Positions 23,780 through 35,311 of a DNA stretch of 64,000 nt are shown here, one piece after another. Both the position numbers and the translations under genes were made by a program. The notes below the pieces were generated by a model, which made no database searches, had not been told where the DNA came from, and saw only the letters and a program-made list of their open reading frames with translations. Position 1 is the first letter of the stretch. The number at the start of each line of letters is the position of its first letter. Source of the DNA: Fasciolopsis buskii (Eukaryota > Platyhelminthes > Trematoda > Plagiorchiida > Fasciolidae). Location: the NCBI GenBank assembly GCA_008360955.1, contig LUCM01005725.1, forward strand, positions 246,316 to 310,315, written 5' to 3'.

Positions 23780-24382
23780 CTGATGTCATGCAGCGAAAGT
23801 CCAAACTGAATGTTCCATTATGTATGGGTCATCTTGATTTACATGTTCCTGTGGGACAATGTACATCGGCCGCACGACCACGCGCTTGTCTGAACGCATC
23901 CGTGAGCACCACCCGGCATGGTTAGGCACTGGAACAATTAAGTCACTTATTAGCGCAGTCGTTTCACATCTAGCATAGACTAACCACACCGTGAATGTGA
24001 CGCAAGCTTTCCGGACCCTGTATAAAATCAGAGGTCAACAATCTAGGTTGGCAAAGTATCGCCTCTTGAGCACTGCGGAAGCTGTCGCAATCCGTCTTCA
24101 CAATCCTCCACTTTGCTGACAAAAACAATTTGTGGCTGCGCTTCAACTCCCCTGGCCCACCCTCCGTCCCAGTACAAACCCTAGACAACAAAACAATCAA
24201 CACAACACATTCTTGTGTATTCAGGTTATGCATGTAACACCACAAATCCCTTCCCCACCCATATTTGTATCTGACTAATCCAATCCTTTCTATAGTGGAA
24301 ATTTTTTGTCAAGATATATAGTGATGTAATGGCATGAGTACGAATCACTGAAAACGAGCTTGTTCTCCAAATTGTTTTCTCG
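23780..24382 (+). mobile_element. Penelope-like element, 3' part with GIY-YIG endonuclease domain
   Basis: One plus-strand frame from 23841 to 24278 reads like the C-terminal nuclease of Penelope-like retroelements. It opens with the cysteine motif 'TCSCGTMYIGRT' (YIG at 23862-23870), followed by 'RLSERIREHHPAWL', then 'VTQAFRTLYKIR' and 'STAEAVAIRLHNPPLC'. These match the conserved pattern of a GIY-YIG domain with the E-A-x-A-I-R and P-x-L-C stretch common in flatworm copies. The frame is broken by stops at 23976-23978 and 24117-24119 and ends at a stop at 24276-24278. The sequence to about 24382 is shared with the copy at the window end and is the 3' untranslated part. The reverse transcriptase domain is missing. 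The minus-strand frames at 23786-24245 are shadows. Confidence 0.85.
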
Positions 24383-25725
24383 AAAGGAAATAAGGCTAAC
24401 ATGATTTTGACAGCATTTGCGACACTGTTATTAATAAAGCATTCCTATTCTCGGAATAAAATTGCTAAAGCAATTTTTCTAGCAAAAGCTGGAGGATACC
24501 AAAAAATTCCACAAAAATATCCGAATTAAGATAAAATGCTCCTTTCTGATAGCTTATCATGGTAACTTTCTGTCGACTACAGCAAAATATGTATCCTTAA
24601 ATGGACCTGGTTTGCAACCAATTAGCACCAAATTATGAGTTATGCAAATTACGCATTGAATGACTTTTTACACGACAAATAGATTTCAACCAGAGTACAG
24701 ACTGAGCATACTGTCGATTTGTAATGTTGAAGCGGAAGAGCAATGTTACACGCTTCCCCACTCCCAATCATAGGTGATGGGAATGGTCGGTGATCGGTGC
24801 AAGCAAACGGGACTAACACTTTGCCAACTCAAGTTGTTTTCAAAGTGGAAGTGCACGGAACAAATTAGCATCATCTCTGTTCTCGTTACGAATTGACCAA
24901 ACCCAAGGGATTCGAGATTTCTGGAGTATAAATGTGTCACTGTGCCGACATCATTAATTCAATAGACCGTACTTTGGGCCGGAATCAACCTGATTTCCGG
25001 GTACCGCGGTACTGACAGTCTAAGGCCACAACCGTGACCTCGGGAAAGATAAACCGTTTGTACGAACCCTTGTTCATGATAAACATTTTGCAAATTAGAA
25101 TAGCCGTCAATTGTAGAAGGTTTCTTATTCCTTTTAGAACGTTTTAACAAAAAATACAATGGGCCTATTTGAAATCGTTTCCCAGTTATTCCAGTGAAGT
25201 TAGAATCAACAGGCATTTTGTATGCAAAGATAATTCACCAGGTTTTGCATATGATTAATCAGACGCCGGCTTTCAATTATTTAGAAGTGACGACTAGCAG
25301 TCCTGAGTTTAGTTGCGGTGTACCGGATTGTGAAACTTAGCCACTCAAAGAGAGACTAGATTTGAACGGGCCAATTTGATTCAGGCGTGTTGCTTTTTCC
25401 CTCAGATCAGTAAACTTTGTTCTTCAATGAGGGTATTCGTTGGAACAAGGACTCATATGGGCGGTCATGTGTGATAGCTAATTAAGTGAGTTTCAATCAG
25501 TGAACTGGCCTTTATTACGCACAGTCACATTACTCATTTGGAGTCCACAGGTCACTCCAAAAGTTTCTGGACATTTTCGGCGATATGCCTAAAGGAACAT
25601 TCAATGGAGTTCCTACACTTCAAGCAGATTCGCCTCTTGAGATCCCTTTTTAAGCTGCATCCATTTGATATTACTTTATCAGTTGTACAAAATGAAACCG
25701 AAACGGACTACTTATGTTGCACCGT
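24383..25725. other. Non-coding spacer downstream of gene candidate at 26 kb
   Basis: No repeat shared with the rest of the window. Open frames of 64 to 85 codons on the minus strand show no motif. The part nearest 25725 lies beyond the poly(A) signal of the minus-strand gene candidate. Confidence 0.45.
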
Positions 25726-25731
25726 TTTAAT
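25726..25731 (-). promoter_or_regulatory. Poly(A) signal ATTAAA for the minus-strand gene candidate
   Basis: ATTAAA on the minus strand, 22 bases beyond the stop codon of the candidate terminal exon. It is the second most common poly(A) signal of animals. The position fits a very short 3' untranslated region. Confidence 0.4.
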
Positions 25732-25752
25732 TGCATCATGTATACGAATAAA

Positions 25753-25961
25753 CTACTTCCCATGAATGGTCGACGCTTGCTTTACCAATTCATCAAAACT
25801 AAGGGCGTATTGTACACACGATTCATCGGGTTCATACTTGAGCAGTGCACATCCCTTCTCATGTGATCCAGGAAGTAAATACGAGACCGGCGTCTGTGAG
25901 CTGAACAGCAAAACTATAAGTCTGCCGGCGCTGAATTCAAACAGTTCACCAACCATCAAAG
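25753..25961 (-). CDS. Candidate terminal exon, unrecognised protein (gene candidate A, exon 2)
   Basis: Minus-strand exon beginning after an acceptor (caaatacag) and ending in TAG at 25753-25755. It encodes about 69 residues, starting 'LMVGELFEFSAGRL', with a hydrophobic stretch 'LIVLLFSS' and an acidic C-terminal part 'KYEPDESC' to 'SFDELVKQ'. It begins with two bases of a split codon, exactly what the upstream exon, which ends with one base, requires. I do not recognise the family; the hydrophobic stretch is too short to be sure of a membrane segment. The acceptor has a weak pyrimidine tract, so transcript evidence is essential. Confidence 0.45.
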
Positions 25962-26193
25962 CTGTATTTGCATGGCACAGATCCGTCATAGACATTTATC
26001 TACAACAACCCACTTTCAAATGCACGAATTTGCCTCTTCGTAGTTGAGTAATTTTATTTTATTTTCCCAGGGGTTTTGGGGACAATCTAAATCACCCCTT
26101 AATTGCTCCATTTAGTTAGCACTCGGTTGACCTTTTTTGTTTTGTACAAACAAACCGGAAGAAGGGAACAAATTACACAAGTGAATGATTTAC
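25962..26193 (-). other. Candidate intron of gene candidate A
   Basis: 232 bases on the minus strand, starting GTAAAT after AAAAAG and ending in ...ACAG. Phase 1, joining a G from the first exon to CT of the second (an alanine codon). It contains in-frame stops, so reading through is excluded. Confidence 0.4.
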
Positions 26194-26541
26194 CTTTTTG
26201 AAGATTACAAACGGCACGCAGTGTAACATGGAAAAATGTAATGCCAAAGAAAGATCCAACAAGTGTGCTGATAGCTGGTTGCCGCAAGGAGTAGAAAGGA
26301 TTAGCTACTCGGCCAAAACACATTAAACCAGAAGTAGAAAGCAGACTTATGAATAGTTTCATTTGATCCCTTATTTGTTTGAAAACCGGCATGGTTTTGT
26401 GCTCTGTTGAAGTGCTACCAGGCAATTTAGTATGTTTGAAATAAAATTCACTTGATGTTGTGAATTTTATCAGGATCAAACTGTGTGGGCCACCAACAAT
26501 GTGCCCTTCCGCAATAGCTTTCAGATTGTACAGGGTGATAG
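26194..26541 (-). CDS. Candidate internal exon, unrecognised protein (gene candidate A, exon 1 seen)
   Basis: Minus-strand open stretch of 116 codons bounded by an acceptor (ttttctcgaacctaaaacag) and a donor (AAAAAG before gtaaat). It reads 'ITLYNLKAIAEGHIVGGPHS' at the start, then a basic, threonine-rich part, then a helical, partly hydrophobic part ('MKLFISLLSTSGLMCFGRV' and 'STLVGSFFGITFFHVTLRAV'). The frame stays open across the whole exon and far beyond the ATG in its middle (M near residue 51), so the start must lie in an upstream exon that I could not find. The two hydrophobic stretches could be membrane segments or buried helices. No family recognised. Best host-gene candidate in the window. 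Confidence 0.5.
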
Positions 26542-29500
26542 CTGTTTTAGGTTCGAGAAAATCAAACCATTATATTGATTCAGCCATGGCTTTTATCCAC
26601 TAGGAACTTACTGCACTCGTCTTTCTGGAAGACGGTCAGACTAAACTGTATTAGTATATACTGTAATCAGTGAGTGTTAACAAAGTTTGGTTTTACGGTA
26701 CACGTTGTTCGGAAGCTTGGTGAATCAAAATAATCGTGTAGCAATTTCGCATTTCATGTAAAATGATCAAATGGCGTATTGTAAAATGACTGGAACAAAT
26801 GTGAATAATACAGCTGTCAGTGTGATAAAACCAGACAATTTAAAGTACCAGTAAGTCACATCCTGCTTGAATTCACGGATTATTTGTTCCAGCGGGTTGC
26901 ATTAACAACTGCCGACTATCAGCGCTGTAGAAACCATAAGATCGGAGTGAACAATTCATCTTCGGTATCCCTCTCTTTCGGTTTGTACAGTCATTTATAT
27001 ATATATATATTTAGAGTTGCATATATATATGTATTCGGGTTGAGTGGGTGCAGTCTGGTGGCCATAAAGCGTAAAATGTCGCGATAGAGAAGTGCATGTT
27101 GCTAAGTTTCACCTGGGAACGAGAAGGATCTCGTCTTGTGGTTTAAAAAGGTATCCAGGAATTATTCTTCTCTGAGCGGTAAGCGTTTTCGGCAATGACA
27201 ATCGGTGCAACTTTACAATCAATTAGCCTATACAAAAATAGCCAAATGACGTGGTTGGAAATGGACCAGATTATGTTAGATAACTGACTTGCTCACAACA
27301 ACAGATTTAAGGTTCCGGAGATTTCACAGAAAAACATAAACGTCTTCCCATTGCTGAACATTTTACATCAACAGACCCTGTTGTACTAAGTACTATTTGC
27401 AAATCCTAGTATTTCGATTAGTCACATACCCGCACAATTAACCGTCTTAGAAGAAAATAAATTTGTTCATGGCCTTTGACGACAATTTCTAATGTGAATG
27501 AGAAAATGCGTAACAACAATGACAATATTTTACTTACTGTTTAATTTTGTTTCAGATTTCAATACCCTTGACTGGGAATCTTAAGGCATTTTAGGGGCCT
27601 TCATTTTATAGTTCAGTATCGCGCATGCCGCGACATGGAGGACACATTATGTCTAAGTAAACCGTTTGTTTTTTTACTCACCAAACAGCTGGGCGAGTTT
27701 TTTAATAGAGATCACCAGTCGATCTTGCTTAGATGCATTTTAGAGACTAAATTATGAATTGTTTTAATAGGATTTGAAACAGAATTGGTGCATATCACCC
27801 TAGAGAAATTTAAAATGAGAAACTGCTAATTACATGCAGGTGCTTCATTGTGCAATTCCGCAATTCCAATGAAATTAGTCGGCTGTAAACTTATGATTAA
27901 CTAACTGTTTTTTTGTCCGTTCACCTGTATCTTGTGGATTGCTGCACCCATGCTTCTTTCGTGCGCCCAGAGTCCCTAAGCTACGTCTTTATGACTGTTT
28001 AATAATCGTCGCTTTTTAGTTTAATGGGTGCAACATTTCTAAACAAAATGTAGGCTGGTATTGTTAAAGTCAAACATCGCACGTAGATTAATTGATATCT
28101 GCTAAGATAAGATTGGACCGACTGTCTGTAAAACCCACGGGAATACAAAACTGTGAAAAGGATAGGCAATTGCAATCTATGGTTTCATTGTTCCCGAACG
28201 TCCCTTAGTACACAGCGTTTTTATTTGTATACATGTTCAATTGTGTACAACCAGTGCACACTTTGGAAGACATATGTATATAGGTCATTGGGAAACAAAT
28301 AAAATTTCATTCGATAAGCAATCTCTGGGCTGTCCCAAATCTTCATTCGGATCTGGAAATTTGCTGATATCACAGAAGATAAAACTAACATTACCTGATA
28401 TGTTTGTCAAAACCTTTCGTCTCAGTGACTAGCCGATGTTTGCGGCCGCCAGTCGTTCTGCAGACTCATCCATATTTCGTGAATCACTTTATGTGTTATT
28501 TGTTCTGCCGTATGCTATTCGTGACTTCCGTTTCTGTCCTAACCACAAAACCTTCTGCTAGATTGTATTGTGCACCTTCCATTTTTCTAATGTTTTTTAC
28601 TGTACTACTAATTTCTTAGGTGCATTAGGCGGTCACATGAGCCTTAGTCCGTCTACTGTAGGCGGAGGTTTTCATACGATAGCTACGAGACCATACAAAG
28701 TCGTCTTAATCCGACCACGGATCTGTTTTCTGTTACCGGAGAAGAACGAATAAATCCCGATCTTGATTGCATGCGTGTGCGTAATTTCGCATTATGGTCT
28801 TTTCATGAATTGACCGTGGTTTGTGATGCGTTCAACAAAAATGAGAAGTTCATCGTTCAGTCCATTCTGATATACAAATCTCCAGTCGGCTTCAACCACG
28901 AAAAGACGAGAACGGTCAAAAACGAGGGAGTGAGCGAAATCAGAGGCGTCACAAGACACCGCTCAAAATAAGTCATCAAGTTCAACACCCCATTAACAGA
29001 AAAATTGAAGTTTCGTTTTAAACGGTGATGCAAAACTGTCTTCCGCAAGTGTTATCTAATCTTGGCAGAATTGGTATCGTTCATGCTGACCTCGAGAAGC
29101 CAAAATACATGAGAGGATTTGGCCAAAAAGATGCAATGGACACTTTTCTTTTGTGTTAATGTTAGCTCTAAATCGATAGTTCCCCGATTTTAGTTGATTT
29201 GTCTGTCAGTCCTTGTTTCGGTTCAGTAAACCGTGACTTTCCTGGAGTTTTGTACGGAAGCTGTTTCCACGTTCCAAGTACAAAAACGCTCTCGGTTTGC
29301 CCCGATTTTAGTTCGTTGGGTTATTTGAAATAGCCTGTCCAATTTGATCAAACTGGAGTGCTTGGATGGAACAAATGGATTTCTCTGCAAGCATCTGCCA
29401 GAAACACATTTCTATCCCGTCCTCGTCAAACATGAAATCTGAAGAAACACTACGCTAGGACAAACAATTTTTCACTTGTCAACAAATGAGCACCTTAACG

Positions 29501-32500
29501 TTTATAATTTCCAAATTTTATTCGTTACTAAAAGGAAATACCCTTTGAGTGTCAGTAAAGCCCAGTGGAAACGAGGTGACCATTGCGACCCATTTACTGG
29601 GGCGTCCGATGGTATTGTGCAACGCATTTTGTGCTGTGTATAGAGTACTGTGACACGAATGGGAAGGGATGAGCTCTCGAACATTAGAGACTGCTTTGCC
29701 CCATAGCTACCCTGGCCAAAGATTGCCGATGACCTTGTCGACCGCTTCATCGACCCATGTCATTGACCATCAAGCGTAGACCAACCAACCAACTAACAAA
29801 CCGACTGAATATGCAGTAGTAGTTTTTCTAAACCCAGGCTGATGTCAGACACTAATTTACGGGCTTGAGAATGAATCTTCCTAAACAGATATTCGCCAAT
29901 ACGACTTGAAATGTTTCTTGCTATATCTCTGTTAATGAAGTTTCCCAAACCAATTGAAGGATAATGTTGCAACACCCGTATGGCGAAACTGTCAGACTCT
30001 AGTCATCACTTATGACTTTTGACGTATGGAGACAGATTTTAAGATTGTTTACATATATGACTGTTATTTTCATTGAAATACAATCTTCCCAAACCATATT
30101 AGTCGTTAGTAACTACCATCTGACTATGGACACCTTTCTATCTTCCAGCACCCTGCTGCGTAAACCTTAATCACCTGATTTATTTCACGTCAATTCTTGT
30201 TCGTCGTTAAGTGATGTTATTTGAACACGCTGTTCCTGAATTTCGAAACCGGCCACTTTGCCATCTGCATGAGAACCATCCGTATGATCTTTGAGGAAAA
30301 GATATCATTCACTTTTGACACGATAATCGGGAATAAAAAGAGCAGATATTGGATGTTCAAAACATATCTGAGGAAATAAGAAGCGGGACACCAGGTCACG
30401 TTACCCAACAGATCCTTTTTGGATCTCACAGTTAGTATATAAAAATGTTTTGTCCGACAGTTTCGAACAATCAACAGGTTGATTTCCTTTTGTCTTTGAA
30501 AAGCTCGTACGCATAAAACCAACGACAACGTTGTTGATGTTGAAAATTTTTGCATCTGTCCAGTTAATCAACTAGCTCTATTTCGTAAGTAAGATGGAAA
30601 CGTTGCCCCTGTACATTAGATATCATGTACCAACGTTTATCAATACACTTCGGCACCTGTTACCAGTAAGAACACATGATGTCAAGTACAAAATCGCATA
30701 TATAAAGACACGAAAATGACCTTCGAAATTCGGAAATATGGACAGATTGATAAATCACCCTAGAATCAATTGAACGATAGACGGTCTAAACTCAGATTGA
30801 TTATCAAAATGAGCGGACTTTGGAGTGATGATGAGCCCTTGCACCCGGGGTACAAGACATGGTTGAAAACTGATGTCTATATACAGACATGATATCTAAC
30901 GGTAACATTGATCGACAAGAAAACTATCGATTGAATAATAATTTAACGCAGACCAAAGAATTACAGCTTGAAATAACCTAAGTTATACCAAAAAATTAAT
31001 ACTAACAAAGCATCTTTCAAAGACAACATGGGGTTTTCTTGTTTTATTTTACCGGGATGCATGCAAGCCACAGCAGAGAGGATCAGTCACATCCAGTCGA
31101 TTTGATGGCCACATTTTCCAACTGCATAACACCTCAGGGTCTCAGCAACGCCGATTGCATTACAACAGAATGGTCTTCTCTCTGCAATCACTTTGCTCAG
31201 CCCCCTTGAACTCTGTCATTTTTCTCTAGAAGGACGATTATGCAGCAGCTGAATGATATTTTCTCTCCCCGAGGCAATTTGGAGTAAAACTTTTATTAGG
31301 CTTGGCTAACCGTGGCTCGCCAATTCCTTACCCGAGGTCCGAAAACTCTTCTCCTACTATGCAGTTTGGAAAGTGAACATGGTACTGTACTGTCGAGTTT
31401 TAGTGAACATCAAAATCACGTTGCAGTGAGCGATCATCTCATTGTCCGTTATGGTATCAAAACATAAATGACAAGATGTGTATCAAATTACTATTTTATA
31501 AGTGGGAAAAATTGTTCACTCGATAGACTATAAGCGTTTCCGTATCGATCGCTGAAAGCCTGAAGAAATTTTGAGCAATCAAGGAATGGTGGTGCAATAA
31601 GTTGGGATCAGGATTGGATTTCGGGGACAGAACCGTGCATTGACCGAGTAAACTGGTGTGAAAAACAACGCAGATGAAGAAGCAGCCAATCGAATTTATA
31701 GTTCGGGTAGAAATCTGCAATATTTTTATACCAATGTAGAAAAGTTTAAGGGCCGGACTCTTTGCATGACTGGTAAAAAACAGAGGGAAAATGGAAATAA
31801 TTCTAGACTTCATACAAAACCGGTTGACGATTTACATCTGAAAGAAAGCACTAGTTTGGAGATATCATTGACGGAATGTGAATAATAAGCAAAGATCTGA
31901 ACTTAAAGGTTCCCCTAAAAGAATTGACGCAAACTAGTTAAGTTAGGTAACTTTTATGGGAACTTGATGTACTTTGGCAGGTGGCTGATAAGTTCAAAGA
32001 GCTGTAAAATATGTTACAACGAAGTAATCGAAAAAAGTAATTACGCTTGGTATTGCCGGCCTGAAAATAGAAAAATGTTTTTCTTCCTTCCGACAACCAC
32101 GAATGGTGAAGGGAATGCAGGTATTTTTTAGCAGGAACAGTGCGGTTTCAGACATGTCAAAGCCACTAAATTCGAATGCGAATCGGTATCTGTTTCCCGG
32201 AGCTATCACACTTGCAATTGTCATTTTCTTGATCACTTCGCACATCTCGCATTTTGATAGCCTTTTATGAATCTGAGCAGTCGACGAAGCGCAAGTGATC
32301 ATAGAATGAATGCAACTGGTTGAATGAGCTCCCTTCTCTGTACTAGATAACAGAGCTGATAGGAATTTCAGTCTTCATTTCGATTCCAAAGGATCCGGAT
32401 CTCCGTCCATTTTGTTTCATATCACCATTGTCTGTATGCTGGTCGGTAAACCAAAACTGAGGGGCAAAGTCTCCTTAGTAGGTGCAAATAAATGGATATT

Positions 32501-33399
32501 CGATGGCACCAGTGCGACTGATTTGTTCGAACCATATTTCTGTTTGATTGGTACCTTCATGCAAACGAACTGCAGCATTACAAGCGGTCAGGAAGTGGTT
32601 TCACCGGAACACAACGTAAATCAAAATTTTACCTCAGGATATGAGCTAGACTTTAGCAGATTTAAAAATGCAGATCTACTTTACTTCATGGTGAAAATTG
32701 TAGCAAGTAACTGTCACATTCGGCTTAGGGTTTAGGACTTTTAGATAAACTGCGCAAACTATATTTTCCACATTTAGAAAATCACATCTGCTTTATCAAA
32801 GCATTGCAGTTACGACCATTTAACACCAGAAATTCACTCCTCATGGTCAGTCATGAACCGTTGCCTACAGGTTAGTGCGCCATGAACAGCCGTTTCCTTG
32901 AGAGGTTTCGTTTATCTGGTATAGTTATCCAAATGTTTCGTTAAATCAGACAATATTTTCCCTTTTGCTTCCCATGATCAATTAGGCGCAACAGTAGGGA
33001 AATGTCAGTCTTTCACATTCCAATAAGTTGACCCAAAAAGTTAACATTTGCAAATCACGCCGTTCTCACATCCTTCATTGTTCTCAAAATGACCCTCGTC
33101 CATGAGGTTTTCATGTTTGCAGCCTACATGCAAATGAACTTTGATTTCACACGTCGACCGTAGTTCCTTTGGTTTCCAAATGACCTTGAAAATTTGGCGT
33201 CACCATTTCAATGGCCAATGCGGTCTCCTACCCCGTCTGCACTAGCTTACCCGTTTCTACCAATCATTTTTCGTTTCCTTAAACATCCGCATCTTGATTC
33301 ACTAATATCCCTGTAGTGACCCTTCATTTTTGAATAGCTTCCTTGTTACGATGCATTTGTTTGCTCGATGCGATCAGCTGTCCTCCTTTGTTTACCTTG
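26542..33399. other. Long stretch without supported gene; short (TA)n tract
   Basis: The upstream exons of gene candidate A might lie here but I could not identify them. A minus-strand frame of 102 codons at 31994-32302 looks somewhat coding-like ('ASVIAPGNRYRFAFEFSGFD') and contains a strong acceptor-like site (tttttctattttcag), but nothing pairs with it. A plus-strand frame of 107 codons at 32412-32735 has no motif. A (TA)n tract lies at 26996-27030. No LINE or SINE similarity seen. Confidence 0.4.
26996..27030. repeat. Short (TA)n tracts
   Basis: Two runs of alternating t and a (about 16 and 12 bases) separated by a short non-repetitive link. Simple-sequence DNA; likely variable in length. 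Confidence 0.85.
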
Positions 33400-33472
33400 T
33401 TGCCGAGTCCTGGGTTCGGACTGCCGAATGGCTGAGGTTTGTACTTTCGTTACCACTAAGCTAATTGTTCAT
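33400..33472 (-). repeat. tRNA-like sequence (tRNA pseudogene or SINE head)
   Basis: On the minus strand 'tagcttagtggtaacg' is a near-perfect RNA polymerase III A box. It is followed at tRNA-like distance by a B-box-like 'cagtccgaaccca'. The acceptor and anticodon stems do not pair convincingly, and the sequence around it does not match SINE-A or SINE-B. It may be a head of a third SINE family or a decayed tRNA gene. Confidence 0.4.
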
Positions 33473-35248
33473 TAATACACCTGGGCTTTGGATATCTCGT
33501 CTTCTGGACCAAACGGGGTTTGGTATCCCTAGGAGCCAATTAATTGTGGATGACAGTTTGCATCAACCGCCTTTTTAAAATACGCCAACCTAAGCTAATA
33601 ATGTTGCTGCCCCGGGCATCCGATGTTCGCTCAGCCATGTAGCCAGGCAAATCAATAGATGCTTGATAATTTGAATGAGGCAGCATTCTTGCCTTATTCC
33701 AGACCTTATTTTGCGGGGTTATTTATCTGTAAACGATCTCGTAGGGCTGAAATCATTACTTTGATTATTTTGGGCACAGTCACATCCAGCTGATTGCTGA
33801 AGTCGTTGAACATTAGAGAACAAAAGGGAATTTTCTTAGCAAAAAATATTACAATAAAAGTGTGGCGCACTCTGAACGTCATTTGTTTTAATGCAGCCGG
33901 AGAATTCACCATAGCCTGTGAGATAATAGAATTATGACTGCAAATCTTCGGCGCAAATGGTTTATTTTACCTTTATCTCAGCAACAGTGAAAACGTAAAC
34001 CCTCCCAATACGACGCCCCTGATGTGGCTCACTTGCAAAAATCGGTTGATCTCATCAATAAAGCTCCCGACAATTTCAAAATCTGACAGTCAGCATCAAT
34101 CAATCCCACAAAACCAAGCTTTATCGTACACAGCTACACATCTATGTTACCGGACATCGTTCCTACTTCCGCCACCCTTTCGGTGATATCCCACGGTGGC
34201 TGTATCCTCGTCAACCCAAATATTGGCAAACCTTGGCTCTATCCCCAACATGCTGCATCCTAATGTTCAAATTTTTCTTGCAAAATCACACTGTCTGGAA
34301 AACATATCACAAAAATGTGCCGGAATCATGTAAAAAGGTTTTCTTTCACATTATCCTGACTAAGAACTTTCTCATGTGACTTACGAAACTTTCCTGTTTG
34401 TTTGCCCATGGTGTTCGAACGCGCGGAATGAGCAGAGCAAAGGAAACAAACATCAGCTGAAATGTCATCATCTATCAAATACCGGAACAAAATGTAGATC
34501 CATATCTGGTAGGAAGTTGTTGCTTCAAATTTTGAAAGAGCAGAAAAATTTGACGTAACAGAATTTCATCATTTCCTATCCTAATTTATAAGTATTTTTG
34601 TAAAATGGATCTGGATATTGGGTGTATAGAAAAAAACAATATGATATAACATTGCAAATAAAGAATTCTCAGTCACACTGAGAAGTGACATGCAGTGCGG
34701 TTAGGTTGCATGACGTATTGGGGAACAGTTCAAAGCATCGCTATTGATGTCCACCTCTATCTGATCAGCCGGTCTTATAAAGTAAACTGAATCAATTTAT
34801 AGCAGTTAACGTGACCGTTAGAAATAGGAAAATCGATTGGGAGTCAGGAGCTAGTGAACAATAAACTTGCAGTCAGCTGAATCTACGTTACACTGGTAGG
34901 ACCAGCTTAACGAGACGTTATTAACCTCAGTTTTGCATGACCTAGCCTAGTCGATCGTACTAATAACCTCCCATTGTCTGTGATCAATAATCAATGCAAA
35001 TTTGTTTCCTGTCCCATTATTGCCTCGTGGTTAAATAAATGAGAGCTTTGCATCTGTTGGTTGACACAAACCGCCTTGTTTGTTTACTGACGGAATTACG
35101 CAATCGAAGAAGAGTGAGGTTGCTAGTAGCATGCGCAAGGATTCTGGAACAGTTTTCCCCCACAGGTGGACGAACGGCTTTCTGGATATTCCCGTCCAAA
35201 GGCATAAACAGTAAAGACAAATGTGAAATCAGCCGTGTTCTTTCACAG
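33473..35248. other. Non-coding spacer
   Basis: Short frames without motifs. A stretch near 34010-34090 reads 'DVAHLQKSVDLINKAPDNF' in one frame before a stop and may be decayed coding sequence, but nothing supports it further. Confidence 0.4.
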
Positions 35249-35311
35249 AATCTTTATCCTACCTCACATCGTGCAAACTTGCCGCAGTCGGTCCAACGAC
35301 GAGGATAAGAG
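35249..35311 (+). CDS. Candidate small internal exon (63 bases)
   Basis: A strong acceptor (gtgttctttcacag) stands directly before 35249 and a strong donor (AAGAG followed by gtgagt) directly after 35311. Two of three frames are open; one reads 'FILPHIVQTC', then a charged end 'SNDEDK'. The length is a multiple of three. No neighbour exon found, no family recognised. Paired good splice signals around a short open stretch occur by chance in a window of this size, so this is weak. Confidence 0.25.

Noticed and set aside
23786..24245. Minus-strand frames of 67 and 91 codons
   Set aside because: They are the reverse of the Penelope-like GIY-YIG coding strand.
23391..24470. A 16-base match (tctcggaataaaattg) at about 23393 and 24455 flanking the Penelope-like copy, as possible terminal repeats
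   Set aside because: The match does not extend, and one such AT-rich match is expected by chance in 64 kb.
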